From contig NC_084794.1 in NCBI RefSeq assembly GCF_963169125.1, positions 229,473,219 through 229,537,218 on the forward strand: a DNA stretch of 64,000 bases, in the 5' to 3' direction. Position numbers and translations under genes: made by a program. Below the pieces are notes generated by a model that was not told the DNA's origin, ran no database searches, and saw nothing but the letters and a program-made list of their open reading frames with translations. Origin of the DNA: Humulus lupulus (taxonomy: Eukaryota; Streptophyta; Magnoliopsida; Rosales; Cannabaceae). Positions 34,003 through 45,471 of the stretch are shown here, one piece after another (position 1 is the first letter of the stretch; each line of letters opens with the position of its first letter).

Positions 34003-35987
34003 CTGATATCAGATGTATTGGGCAAAAGGTCCCGCTCTAATGAGAGTTTCAATCTCATCCTATAGCTGTCGACAGTCATCAGTGTTATGACCGATATCAT
34101 TATGGAACCAGCAGAACTTCGAAGAATCTCTCTTCTCCCTCTAGTTTTTCAACGGCTTTGGCTTCTTCCACGAAAGGCAAGTAGAATTTTCCAGGAAGAT
34201 GCGCTCCCTAGTATCCGTTAGGTCTGTGTAAGTGGTGTAAATAGGCTTGAATCTCTCCCCAAAATTATTTTTCTTTGTCCCGCTCTGGTCGCCCTCGCCA
34301 TTTCCCATCCTCTTGTTATTTCCCCCTTGGTTATTATGGGTAACGGTTGAGTCATAGTTGCAACATCTGTTACCGCTCCAACGAGCTGGACGGGGATCTG
34401 GCTGGTTCCTGTGACAGAAGCTCATGCCCCCTCTAGGTTAATCCATTCTTGAGCTCAAGCAAAGAATTCATCCATACTCTTAACTCCTTTCCTTTGAAGT
34501 TCTTGACACAGGTCGCCCTCGACGAGGATTATTATCCTCAGTGCCGTGAGCTTGGAGCTATCTTCAGCATCCCTAGCTCGTGCAGCAACATTGGAAAACC
34601 GACTCAAATATGCCTTCAACATTTTGCCAGGTTGCTGCTTTACATTGGCCAATGAATCAGCCACAACTCGAGCAGCTTGTGAAGCTCGGAATGATTTTTT
34701 GAACTCAGAGGAAAATTTCTTCCACGAGCTTATGGAATGTCTCTTGTACTACTTAAACCACTACCTGGCTGGCTTGACCAGAGTTGCAGGGAATAAAATA
34801 CACCTTAAATCGAGTCCGACATTGTGGGCCATCATCATGGTGTTAAACACTCTGACGTGATCTGAAGGATCTCCATCTCCATCAAATTTGGACAAGTGTG
34901 GCATTCTGAAGCTTACCGGATATGTGGCCGCTGCAATATTTGGAGTGAAAGGTTTGAGTTCATCCTCTTAGTCACAATCGTCTTTGTCTTTTCCAGATAA
35001 AATTTTCTTCATTTGCTCTTCCATCAGAGGTAGCCTCTTGAGGGTTTGGTCTCTAGTCCCTAGGTTACATGGGGGTTGTTCAACAACTCTCATCCTATCA
35101 TATGTGTTTGATGGGTTATTGTCCCTCCAAGCTCGAGCTTGGTTTGGTGGGGCATTCCCATTATCGTGTACTATGGACAGACCTCCCTCTTGTCGAGTAT
35201 ATCTAACATCTTCATTCCGAGCTGGATACCTTCTCTACGAATTCAGGCGATCACGCAAATCAGGTTGCGACTCGTACCGAGGGCTTTGCGCTAAACTCAA
35301 CTGATTTCTTAGGTCTCCCTCGGACCTACTACTGCAACAACTTTTAGTCCAGTAACTCCCATTTGCGAAGCTTACAGCTTGTGGTTGGGGCCGAGGATGT
35401 GGATTTTCAGCACGTGTCCATCAGACGTAGGTATTTGCAGATGGAGGAGGATTTCTCCTGCTGTCTCCATAAGCTGGAATGTCCCGTGTAGGACAAGGTG
35501 GCATCAGATGTCTTATAGGTGACGGGAGATGCCTTATTGGCGAGGCAATCATTGTCCCATCAGGGCAAACTAGATTAGCCCACCTTTGTTCTACCCCATT
35601 ATTTCTAGCTCTTTGCGCCTGACGATCCGATCGCGACGTAGGAGGGTTTGATGGAACATTTTTTCTCTGTGAGCTTGTCCCAGCTCCTCCTCGTGGACTT
35701 CCATGGGAAGCACTGAACATGGGGTTCCAGTTCTAACCGATCAACTGACATGCCGATGACCCCTATGGGGGCCACTGGTTTGAGCATTCTAGCGATCTCG
35801 CCCTGTAGGCACAGAACTTGGGGTGGCAGTTCTGATTGAACGACTTGGTTTGGATCAATTATACTTGTGGGACTTGTGAGACCTACTTTGCCTCTTTCCG
35901 ACATTAACGTCGGTTGCAAGAGGGGGTAACCGAGCCATAACATCCTCAATTTGCATGGTTGCCTTAGCGAGATGGCTTCTCAACTGC
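34003..35987 (-). pseudogene. Gag of Tat element E, broken
   Basis: On -: a zinc-finger-like CWFHNDIGHNTDDC (34120-34060), typical for the end of Tat gag, follows a basic Gly/Asn-rich region at 34425-34141. The gag core has SLANVKQQPGKMLKAYLSRF (34664-34455 frame). N-terminal pieces sit at 35949-35421. The first codons are beyond the Athila-like insertion (37739-37793): reading on across it keeps sense (ENMQ continues into LRSHLAKATMQIEDVM). Many frames are used; several stops. Confidence 0.75.
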
Positions 35988-37738
35988 TGATTAGTGGTGA
36001 AAATACACATTTATTGATTTTAATAGTCAAAATAAATTAAGTTTTAATTAGTATTTTCATAGAATTAATATGATTTATTTTATAAATGAAAATATTTTAT
36101 TATGATTTAATTTATTGTTATTTTGTAGGAATTAAAGTTGTATTTTGGCACTTTGAAATGAAGATAAAAGAAAACAATTAAATCTGAAAAAGAGAAGAGA
36201 AAAATGGCATTTTTCTTGAGACAAAGTCAGCCCAAATAGCCCAAGCCCAGAAAAATAAGTCTCTTTTTCACCTTGCCCAGCCGCCACCTGGCGACCCCCT
36301 GCTGCGACACCTGTCCGCATCCTAGCCGAGCCACATCCGAGCCCCCTGCCAGTAGCCCAGCCCTTCAGCTCTCCAACGCCCATGCCTTCTTCAGATACTA
36401 AAGCTTCCCTTCTCCTTCAACACAGCTGCCAGCAGCCCAAAAGAAGGCCCAACCAGAAGTACCTCTCAGCATCCCAAAGCCCAAATGTAGCCCAGTCTTC
36501 TCCTCTCCCAGCCACTGCCACGTGGCGCGCTTTCATTGGCTGGGGGTGGTCAAAGTCTCCTCTGCCACAGCCACCCTTCAGCCCATGTTTTGTGCACATT
36601 GGGCCTTGCAAAATTGCTATTTTGAGCTTTAAAGCTCATCTTTTTTGGTGTTTTTGAAAAAGGACATTTGACCATACACCAAAATAACTATGTTAATATT
36701 TATAATAAGATTTGATTTTTGAAAAATCATATTTTATTATTAATATTTCAGATTTATTTTGTAAACCTCAAATTGTTGTTTAATTTCTTTTTAGTCATTT
36801 TCTCCCTCTATAAATAGGGACTCTTTCTTCACATTTTCTATGTAATTTTTAGGTAACAAAACTCTACCAAATTTTAGTCTTATTTCTCATATTTTCTCTC
36901 TAGAATTTCATGAGAATGTCTAGCATAATAGGCTCACCTTTTTAGGAAGGTTAGGGTGATCCTATATGCAATATGACTTTGTTTGATATTTTTGATTAAC
37001 CATGTGCTTAAAGTTTATATATTTTAGTGATTTATTTTCTTTCATCTCTACTTCTTCATCTTATTATCTATATTTATGTTTACTAATAGTATATAGATTT
37101 TGTCATGAACTTTCTATATATTATCAAATTAGTGAAAATAATATAGATAATATCTTTATCATTTTCTCCATCTCACTCATATATATGTACTTTTGCTAAA
37201 ATCTATATAGAATTAGTCATGCTCTTTCCATGTATTTTATAAATAGTAAAAGTAATATTTGTGCTAGGTTTTATGTCCAATCTTTTATTGCATTATTGCC
37301 AATGGTATAATGTCATTTTTAGATTTCTCATAAGATTTATCTCATCCTTTCATGGTAAAGAATATTAATCACTTGAATGCATTTTTGTGAAATATATTTG
37401 TGCTTTAATGTTAAATCTTCCAAATGAATAGTTGGGATGTGAACTATCCATTTGTGTAATTTTTGTGAATCAAATATCCAAATAAATAAGTATGCATATT
37501 GGTGACTCTTGATCCATCCTATTTGTTACCTATTGTTACATCACACTTTATTCTATTTTCATTTCTAATCTTTAAATTTCAAAAACAATAAAAATATCAC
37601 TTGTTCTATTTTCTTCATATTATTTATCTCTAACATTTATTTATTGATTAACTTTATTCATTTGCCTCCTTGTGGAATCGACCGCCCGATCTGTACTACA
37701 ACCACCGCTAAGTGGAAGTCACGTTTGGGCGTTAAATA
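35988..37738 (+). mobile_element. Athila-like solo LTR in gag of element E
   Basis: Starts TGATTAGTGGTGAAAA and ends near GGGCGTTAAATA. The flanks are ACTGC (35983-35987) and GCTGC (37739-37743), so the TSD has one mismatch. A TATA box lies at 36810-36818 (TATAAATAG). The 3' part, CTCCTTGTGGAATCGACCGC + CTAAGTGGAAG...TTGGGCG, resembles the LTR ends of Athila-type gypsy elements, by recall. The element at 53581-55004 is the same family in opposite orientation. The open frame at 36382-36657 has no family resemblance. Confidence 0.7.
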
Positions 37739-37793
37739 GCTGCATATTTTCCATCTCAACGACATTTTAGTAGTTTGGGTTTGGATTTGGTGG

Positions 37794-38514
37794 TAATGAT
37801 GCAATTTTTTACCAACAGTGTATTAAGAAATAAATAGGTAGATTAGTGCTTAATAAACCGTAATGAAAAAAAAAAGAATTCACTCAAGAACACATAATTT
37901 TTATGTGGTTCAGTGGTTAAAATCCACCTAATCCACGAGTCTATATTATTGTTATTCTTTCTCTCTATATTGGTAGAGTTTCGATATTACAGAATAATGG
38001 TCCCTTTTCCGTCCAATATTCCTAGTATTTATAAGGGAATTTCATGGACAGGCTTGGGTAACCGCGTGAGTCAATCACGCATTCACATAATTATTACATT
38101 TAATACAAACAATTCCCATTTATATTGGGATATGATCTGATCCCAAGGTAAATGTACTCCTAATATCTGGGATATTAAATATGACAACTTGGTCATAAAT
38201 ATATGTATAAAGGGATCCCGAATCCCTGGGGATCTACGGATATGCAATTTAGTAGAACTACCATGAGATGGATATCTCCTTCAAGCTCGTGCTTCGACAA
38301 CTGTTTTAATATTCAGAACTCGCACTTCACAGCCTTCGTGTCCGTAGCTCGGTTTAAACCCAGGACGCCTAACTCCACGCATGACCACATGAAACGGGTA
38401 TTGTCCACGTGGATAATAAGCAGATATTATTCCCCGTGTTATTTCTCCGTATACTTATTTGTCAGCTGTACCCGAGCTGAGTGAATGAACTCGGGCTAAA
38501 ATTAAGGTACAAAA
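37794..38514 (-). repeat. 5' LTR of Tat element E
   Basis: It is 721 bp, matching the 3' LTR once S3 is removed. Its low-coordinate end reads TAATGATGCAATTTTTTACC where the 3' LTR has TGTTGACGCGGTTTTTCGCC: most differences there are C-to-T or G-to-A. It ends AAGGTACAAAA before TSD ATATT (38515-38519). Confidence 0.88.
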
Positions 38515-39817
38515 ATATTCAAAATATATTAATTGAATTTAAATTGATTCAAAATCAATCTAACAACCCCCATTTGATATCTGATTTATTTCAAATGAGA
38601 TATCAAAATTTAAATTTCTAAAATTAAAATAGTTAATTAATCTCTCAAACTAATTTACAATAAGATGACATAATTAATTTTAAACTATTTATTTAATTTA
38701 ATTAATTAATAATTACAAAAATTTCAATTAATTAAATAATAAATATATTTGTTCATAATTATCTCATAATTACGTAATTTCCTAGAAACTAATTTTCCTG
38801 ACCATTATACCCATACTTTTTCTATTGCTACTCTTACCTTGTATAGTGTTTATAGAGCCGATCTGGGGACCTGTGGACCTAATATTCCAAGCTCCAAAAG
38901 ATTTAGATTATTAATTAAATCTCTTTAATATAATAATCTTTTTTATTAATCTCAATATTATTCATCTAAAAATATGGGATTGAGCTCTTGTAATCAGACT
39001 TATATTTACTAAGTCTTTTGTTAAGTGTCCATCTATTTAATCACTTCATGCAATTCAATCCTCTTTATCCTTTATTCTTAAGTACAAATTACCGTTTTAC
39101 CCCTTTAATTACATATTTATCCTTAAGTACCATTAATCCACTAGCAAACATTTAATTTATAAACCTTTTATAAATTAGAGACCTCAAACTATTCAGTTCT
39201 AGAATTAACACTTAAGGGAACCATTATTCAATCTTCTTATGAAGAAGGCTTGGATTCCATATCTGTAAATCATATCCCCAGCCATCTACGTTAATGACAT
39301 ACCCTAATGAGTGAATCAAATGACCCAAATAATATAAACAGGAGTTCATGATAACTTCAGGATTTAGATCAATTTGCATATGATCAACGAGTGATATGAT
39401 TGTAACTCTTTATGGTAAACAATATTTTAATAAAGAGCTAAATACATATAGTGTCCAATCCTATACAATCTTATTGTATAAAGCACCTCTACTAAGATGT
39501 CTTACAACACAAGTGATATGGATCTAGATCACATGTATTCATAATCCTAGTGAACCATACTAGCAGTGTTTAATTAAAGATTCCACAACTTTAATATAAA
39601 CTGCGGACTATTTAATTCATTATCTATAATCTTAATCCTCGCTTACCAATACTAGATTATAGCTACAGTAATGAATTAAGAATTTTATGATATTTATCAA
39701 AATATTTTTCAATAATAATAAAAATTAATTATATATAAAAATACTTCGTCTATATATTTTATAAATAATGAACTACTTTCATTTCTTTAAGGGCAATATG
39801 TCTAACAATCTCCCACT

Positions 39818-40302
39818 TGCCCTAAAGTAAATGAGGCATCTTCCTCAACCCCATACTTAGTACAAGACCCTGAAAAGACTTTGCAGATAAAGTCTTGGTT
39901 AACAGATCCATAACGTTTTATTTTGACGTCATTTTCATAAAAGTCACATTACTTGGTGTACTGACCTCAATGTTGACATTCGACCATCTTTGTCTGATTG
40001 AAAATCAGAATCAGTGAATTCAATGGGGTCCAGGTTTACTCCAGAGTATATCAATATATTATTTCTCATTCTCTGAGGATACTTGAGAATGTGCTTTACT
40101 CCAATCCTAAATTGGATTGATAACAATTAACCATCCCTTCCGCTTAAAAATGTCACGACTAGTATATATAACATGGCATACATTAGACTGCCTACAATTG
40201 AGGCGTAGGGAATTAGTCTCATATCCTTTTCCTCATGAGTTGTCTTAGGAGCCTACTCCTTGGAATTTTGCATCTTAAAGTGTATATGCACCTTATCAAT
40301 AT
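39818..40302 (-). pseudogene. Ty1/copia RT-RNase H tail, decayed
   Basis: On - the patterns VKHILKYPQRMRNNILIYSG and IEFTDSDFQSDKDGR are the copia RNase H core (usual form YTDSDFQSDRDSRKSTSG). HIHFKMQNSKE upstream matches the 'FKMQNSKKG' region between RT and RNase H, and LTKTLSAKSFQGLVLSMGLR near 39900-39840 matches the usual C-terminus. Several frame changes and stops separate these pieces, and the RT catalytic part is absent: the frame is cut at about 40302 by a later LTR. Copia identity is clear; lineage within copia is not resolved. Confidence 0.75.
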
Positions 40303-40979
40303 TGTAAAATTCCCTATTCTACTATCATTTGCAAAAGACTACTAATCTATGCTTATTTAGAAATACCACAATTGTTCAAAAGGTTCAGCGGGGCCATATT
40401 AAAGCATTCATTACGGGCCCATTTGTTTAAATCAAAATATAAATTCTTTCATGCAATTTAAAATAAAAATAGCAAAGTCCCACCAAAATATAATTAAACT
40501 TTATAAACACATAAAAACATTCATCGACGTTTCTAGATCGTTTTTTGTCCATTCGCACCCCACGACACACATACTTTGACTATGGTATGCCCAAGGTCAC
40601 CATGCGTGCCAATAAAAAAACCTATTGCCTACCTGAAAAGGGAAGAGTAAAGGGGTAAGCTAAAAGCTCAGTAAGGAAGTACAAACAAAAACAATAATTC
40701 ACATAAGTACAATACAAAACTATTCTCATCGTACATAAACTTAAAAAGACATAACATAGACATTTCATAATCTCATACACTTTATCTAAAAATTCATCAT
40801 AACAAATAAATCATTTAGATGTACAAGGTAACCAGTAAAGCATAACCTAGTACATCCTCCTCTTGCCCTCATGGGCCTCTTGGTGCATCCTCCCTAAGAG
40901 TTACGTCATACATTAGTAACTCATTTGTTGTGTCGTGTTTCCGCATGCTAACAACACTCTACTTTTCAAACAATCATAC
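40303..40979 (-). repeat. Left part of the probable 3' LTR of element F
   Basis: Contains ACCTGAAAAGGGAAGAGTAA + GGGGTAAGCT, similar in kind to the 'GGTAAG...AAGCTCAGTAAG' block of gypsy LTRs read on -. No gene is seen. Confidence 0.45.
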
Positions 40980-42483
40980 TGCAACATCTCAAATTTGCTA
41001 ATAAGGCCAGGAAATCCAAGAAGCTAAAGCTAGAGTTAGGATCAAGGGATAGTTTGGGATCGAATTACTCTTGAGGCAAGGTCTGTAACCCCATTTCTAC
41101 TGTATATTCTATGTTTTAAATTTAATTTTTTGATGTTCTTAAGTTTCAAAGCACAAGGTAGCATGTAAGGGTTTTGTGGGAAATTTTGGATATGTTGTGG
41201 TGTTAAATTGTTGCTCTGGATGTATTGCTTGGGATTTGTAGCTCAATTTTGGATTTAGCCATTGTTTAGGGTGAATTTGGATGGGTTTAGCTTGGGGAAA
41301 ACGAAGAGGAAAAGATGGGAAAAACTGGGTAAGCGGGGTCGCACCGCAATGCTGTTCTTAAGCGCTGTGGCCTCCATGAACTCGGAAGCCTAAGAGGGGT
41401 TCGCTAAACCGCCTTAGCGCTGCGACACAGCGCGTGTCCAAGAAAATGTCTAGGTTTGCTCTCTGACTTGTAGAGGGTCGCGGCGCCTCTGAGGAGCACT
41501 GCGACGGAAATTGAAAATGTTGGCCAATTAAGGTTTTTAATTTCGGGAACTCAAACATAGGGACTCAGGAAGGATCCTACTACCCAATTTAGTGGAATTC
41601 GAGGCCCTTGGGACTAGAACTAGGTTCAGAAGTCTTCATTTTATTTAGATTGATGGAGGTTCCATATTATTGTGACTTAGGGCTAATCTGATGGGTTGAC
41701 GGGGATTGTATCTAGGCTACTTACCCAGGGCTTGCGGAGTTCAGGTAAGAAAACTGTCTGTGCTAGTAGAGTAGGGCACGATTCAATTATTTGTGCTTGT
41801 ATTATGCTTAGTATTATGTATAGATGTTTGCAACTATTGGGTTATATATGTGATGTGATTGAGCAGCGAAGGTCGGGATCAGCAAGGCCCATAATCGACA
41901 ATAAGAATGTTGAATGCAAGCCGCCATGGCATGGCCATCTAAGGGTGTTGTACTCACCCGCTCGATTAGGACCGTGAACTTGGTGCCTAGTAATGCTCCT
42001 CGATCGACTTAGGCAGCTGTTGTGAATTGTCTTTTGTGTTTGTTTAGTTATGCATTTACTGAAATGAATTGTTATATGCTATGTTTGTGGAGTTTTCTTG
42101 CTGGGCCTTGGCTCACGGGTGCTCTACGGTGTAGGTAAGGGCAAGGGTAAGGCTGACCAAGCATGAGTTGGAGGGCATGGATCAGTGCATGCATCTTTGG
42201 CCTACCTGGTCGCCACGGCTGGGGTAGTTTTGAGGAATGTTGTGTAAATGTCTAATTTTGTCTCCTAGGTCAACTGTATAATGACTTTTGAGTTGTAAAT
42301 ATGTTTTAAACAATATTTTTGGATCCCAATGTAACTCTTTTATGATCTTAAATAATGTCAAGTTTCATTAAATAAATTCTTACTTTAATTCAATCACAGT
42401 TTTGGGTCTAACACCTCGATTAGCAAGTCAAATGCACATTTTAAAACCACATGGTAATGGCTCTAGGGTAGTAAAGTGTTACA
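40980..42483 (+). mobile_element. Solo LTR S4, TSD CATAC
   Basis: The 1,504-bp unit starts TGCAACATCTC and ends TAGTAAAGTGTTACA. CATAC is duplicated exactly at 40975-40979 and 42484-42488. The right end is close to the LARD-like LTR (GGTAATGGCTCTAGGGTAGT against GGTAACGGCTCTAAGGTAGT), giving + orientation. There is no coding content. Confidence 0.92.
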
Positions 42484-42714
42484 CATACAATACAAACATA
42501 CATAACAACTTATCTCATAATGCAGTATCTCATACAGTTCAACATATTCGCATAAGAAATCTAGCTAACTTCCTTACCTCAAGTCCAAGCTATAGAATGC
42601 GAGACAGCTTCACAACGAGCCTTTAATAGTCAATCAAACACTCTTCTTGATATCAAGTAAAACTAAACATATCACACAAACATACCCCATGTGTGCATGG
42701 GTACTACAATAAAT

Positions 42715-42910
42715 ATGATCTTTACCTACACTTTTGTTACCTACGTATAATTATTGGTAGGCGAATATATGTTTTACACAGCAATATTTATGGACAAATA
42801 ATATTGGTAGGTGATTGTTTGTAAATTTCAAAATATTTAAGAAAATATGATTACCTACCGATACTATTGGTAGGTAATATCCTTTACCTACAAATATTTT
42901 GGAGGGAAAT
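42715..42910. repeat. Left subterminal repeats of the CACTA element
   Basis: TTTACCTAC, GTTACCTACG, ATTGGTAGGCGAA, ATTGGTAGGTGA, TTACCTACCGATA, ATTGGTAGGTAA and TTTACCTAC occur in direct and inverted orientation within about 200 bases. Confidence 0.75.
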
Positions 42911-43100
42911 ATTTTAACGAATCCTGGTCAAATTTCCCTCTATATTTTTCATTTTTTTTTTAAATGAGATTAAGTGAATTAAAAATATCTAATGTATAAA
43001 AATTGTGTAATATGTATTTTCCACGTATAGATGATATATATTATTTTAAACTTATAACTTATTTTATTATGTTAAAACATTCTTAATAAAACTTAATAAA

Positions 43101-43877
43101 ATGTTTTTTTTATATAAGTTTAGGGTTAAACTTAACCCAAATCCCCAGCCACCATTTAATTTCTTTTGTTCATCAACTCTCTCTCTTGCCCTCTATTCTC
43201 TCAGATCTCTCATTCTCTCTCCATGTACGAGCATCACCTCTCTAACCCTAATAAACCCCACGTCGCCCCTATCTTCAAACCATGGATGAGCAGATGATAC
43301 CCAAGTGCCTTTGTATCATGTGCCTTCATCTCTGTTCTTGAACCTAGTCCCGAGACCTTGCATCTCCAATCTTTCAACTAATGTGCCTTCATCTCTGTTC
43401 TTGAACCCAGTCCCTTCATCAGCATTTGTTCTTGAACCCATATGCTTTTCCGTGCTTAAAGAAGAAGACCTTTTTCTTAGTTTTTGGACCGAGACACCCT
43501 CAACTTCCGATGCGTTCTTGAACCCATATGCTTCGTCTCTATCCTTGATCTTGGATGCCTTCTTCATCGATCTTCGGCCTTGAACCCAGATGCCTCTTCT
43601 TCAATCTTGAATCTCGACTAATATCATCCATGTTCAAAGCCACTGCGTTTGTGAGTAAGCCTCCACCATACGCCTTCTTCATTAAGGTTATTCTTGTTTC
43701 TTTTTTTGCTCTCTTTTTTTTCTGTTTATTGTATATAATATGTACAGTTTGTAATATTTGTGTTTGGATTGCTTGGTTTAGAGGGTTATAGGTTCTTAGA
43801 TAGTTTGGAGGCTTTCGATATTTCAGACTGGCTGGTGGAATTGAGGTTTCCAGATTGATTATTTTGAGGTATTTTTG
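43101..43877. other. CACTA interior left of the nested Tat derivative
   Basis: A pyrimidine-rich stretch (CTCTCTCTTGCCCTCTATTC, 43177 onward) resembling a 5' leader. It is followed by degenerate repeats of TTCATCTCTGTTCTTGAACC (43325-43545) that keep an open frame on both strands. I do not recognise a protein. It could be a remnant of the transposase transcript's first exon or a captured gene fragment. Confidence 0.35.
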
Positions 43878-45403
43878 TGTGGATGCCAAAAATCCACAAG
43901 GAAAAATATGGTCACTTGGTGAAATAAATAAGGGTCTATGAAAGTGGATGGTAAAAATTCTGTGAATCCGAGAAATTTTCCCTTTGAACATCCCACACCA
44001 AGTCGCAGAGATAGACCTCAATATATGAAGGTATCCTATGCAACTCCCTAAGAATGGCTTCCCAAGTCGTTAAGCTTCCTCGGAAGGGAGGAATGACTTG
44101 TCCATTTGCTGGGCACAAGGGCCTCCCATAGCGGGGCATGCCTTGGCCGCCTAGTCCATGCACCGAGACACCAAGACCTCGCATAGTAAGGCACACCTCG
44201 TCCACGTCGAAGACCCCTAGCCGAAGATGATAGGGCCTCGCATAGCGAGGCACACCTCGCCTCGCTTAGGTGTCAAGGTGTCGTGAGGGCCTCGCTCAGT
44301 GCACCTCGCCTCGCTAAGGTGCCCAGGTGTCGTGAGAGCCTCGCTCAGCATGCCTCGCCTTGCTCAGGTGCCCAGGTGTCATGATGGCCTCGCATATCAA
44401 GGCACGCCTCGCCTCGCTCAGGTGCCCAGTTGTCGTGATGCCGCGTTCCCATGCCACGCGCCAACGCCTCGCGAGACACCATCTCATGCCCCAGGCCTTC
44501 GCCTTGTGACGCTGCCTCATGCCACAGGCCCATGCCGCGCGCCAGCGCCTCACACAGCCAGCAGGTGCACCCCACGAGGCCCTCGTCAGGCGCCTCGCGC
44601 ACCAAGTGGCTGCACCCTCATCTCGTGCCTCGCGTGCCCAGCAGATGCACTCTGCGCATGCCCAGCAGGCGTGCCTCGTGCACCACATAGCTGCACCCTC
44701 ATCTCGCGCCTCACGCATAGCAATCAACCACACGACGCCTCGCACCATGAAACCTCACAACTCCTTGCTTTCCATGGAAGGTGTCACCAATGGAGAAATT
44801 ATATGAGCCAAGAAGGAACATTCAAAGGTTAAAAGAATAGGCGCCCTGTGAGGGTAAGAACCTACATGCGACTCAAAGAGATCGTACGGGTATGAAGTAC
44901 ATACTGATGCATGACTCTGAAGACCCCAGGCATCTGATCCTCGTATCCATGCCACACAAGTAGTGGCCATACGAGTAAGGTACCTAATGTGGTCCTTCTC
45001 AGTCAACCTCTGACATCCGTGCCTGGAAAGTAGTTGAAGTACGAGGAGTGGTTGCATGACCTACATGTCTCTAACAACAAACAAGCATCGACACCATGAT
45101 CCTCTGCTCCACCACCACCTGTGCCACTACCATGATAGTGTACCCAAGTACTTTCTTGTCCCCTGAGACCACCTTGTATCAGAGGCCATTAGAGCCAAGA
45201 TATAAATAGACCTCCACCCCTCAAACTAAGGGGTTGGAAAATTCATTGTATACTCAGGCTATTAAGGAATATACGAGTTTTTACTCCATTGTTGATTAGC
45301 ATTTATTTTTCCTCAAGTCTATTCTAAATTCTTACTTAGTTCTTCTCTTACTAAACTTTGAGTTTTCTGACCTAACATAGTTGACGAGTTCTCATCATCA
45401 AAA
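43878..45403 (+). repeat. 5' LTR of the gag-only element
   Basis: Starts TGTGGATGCCAAAAATCCACA, a near-perfect inverted repeat, and ends CTCATCATCAAAA. TATA box TATAAATAGA at 45201-45210. A CpG-rich array of CCTCGCCTCGCTCAGGTGCC words fills 44240-44440, and further GCCTCGCG-rich DNA extends to 44740. The open frames there have no family resemblance. Confidence 0.92.
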
Positions 45404-45423
45404 TTTTGGTGCTGTCTGTTGGA
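45404..45423 (+). promoter_or_regulatory. Primer binding site-like stretch
   Basis: TTTTGGTGCTGTCTGTTGGA directly after the 5' LTR resembles the TTTGGCGCCGTCTGTGGGAA type seen in this kind of element, with several C/G to T changes. I do not assign the tRNA. Confidence 0.6.
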
Positions 45424-45471
45424 AGAACATATAACAAACAATAGTTCCTCCATTAATTTCAGTAAGAAAAC

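Larger units (their letters stand above)
17712..38514 (-). mobile_element. Full-length Tat-lineage Ty3/gypsy element E with three nested insertions, TSD ATATT
   Basis: ATATT is duplicated at 17707-17711 and 38515-38519. The LTRs are 721 bp each once insertions are removed (17712-17863 joined to 20378-20951 minus a 5-bp duplication, and 37794-38514). On - the order is 5' LTR, gag, protease, RT, RNase H, second RNase H, integrase, non-coding repeats, an antisense gene and 3' LTR. Insertions are solo LTR S3 (17864-20377), a non-coding LTR element (20989-26539) and an Athila-like solo LTR (35988-37738). Subtracting them leaves about 11.0 kb. All genes carry stops or frameshifts. Confidence 0.9.
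17184..40302 (-). mobile_element. Ty1/copia element D (3' LTR and pol tail), split by Tat element E
   Basis: An LTR starting TGTTAGAAACAAAA (17184) and ending CAATATGTCTAACA (39807) is interrupted by element E at 17712-38514. Without it the LTR is about 1.8 kb. On -, GGGCAAGTGGGAGAT sits directly before the LTR as polypurine tract, and the end of a copia pol lies right of it (39818-40302), so this is the 3' LTR. The rest of the element is cut off at about 40303 by element F. The left flank of the LTR is CACCA (17179-17183); its partner was not found. Confidence 0.75.

Noticed and set aside
29914..35987. Plus-strand open frames such as 30406-30837 and 33320-33673
   Set aside because: They are shadows of the minus-strand pol and gag, which carry clear domain motifs.
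36382..36657. Open frame within the Athila-like LTR
   Set aside because: No domain; lies just upstream of the LTR TATA box.
44299..44832. 177-codon open frame rich in Pro, Ala, His, Arg
   Set aside because: Lies wholly in the CpG-rich repeat part of an LTR; several overlapping frames on both strands are open for the same compositional reason.
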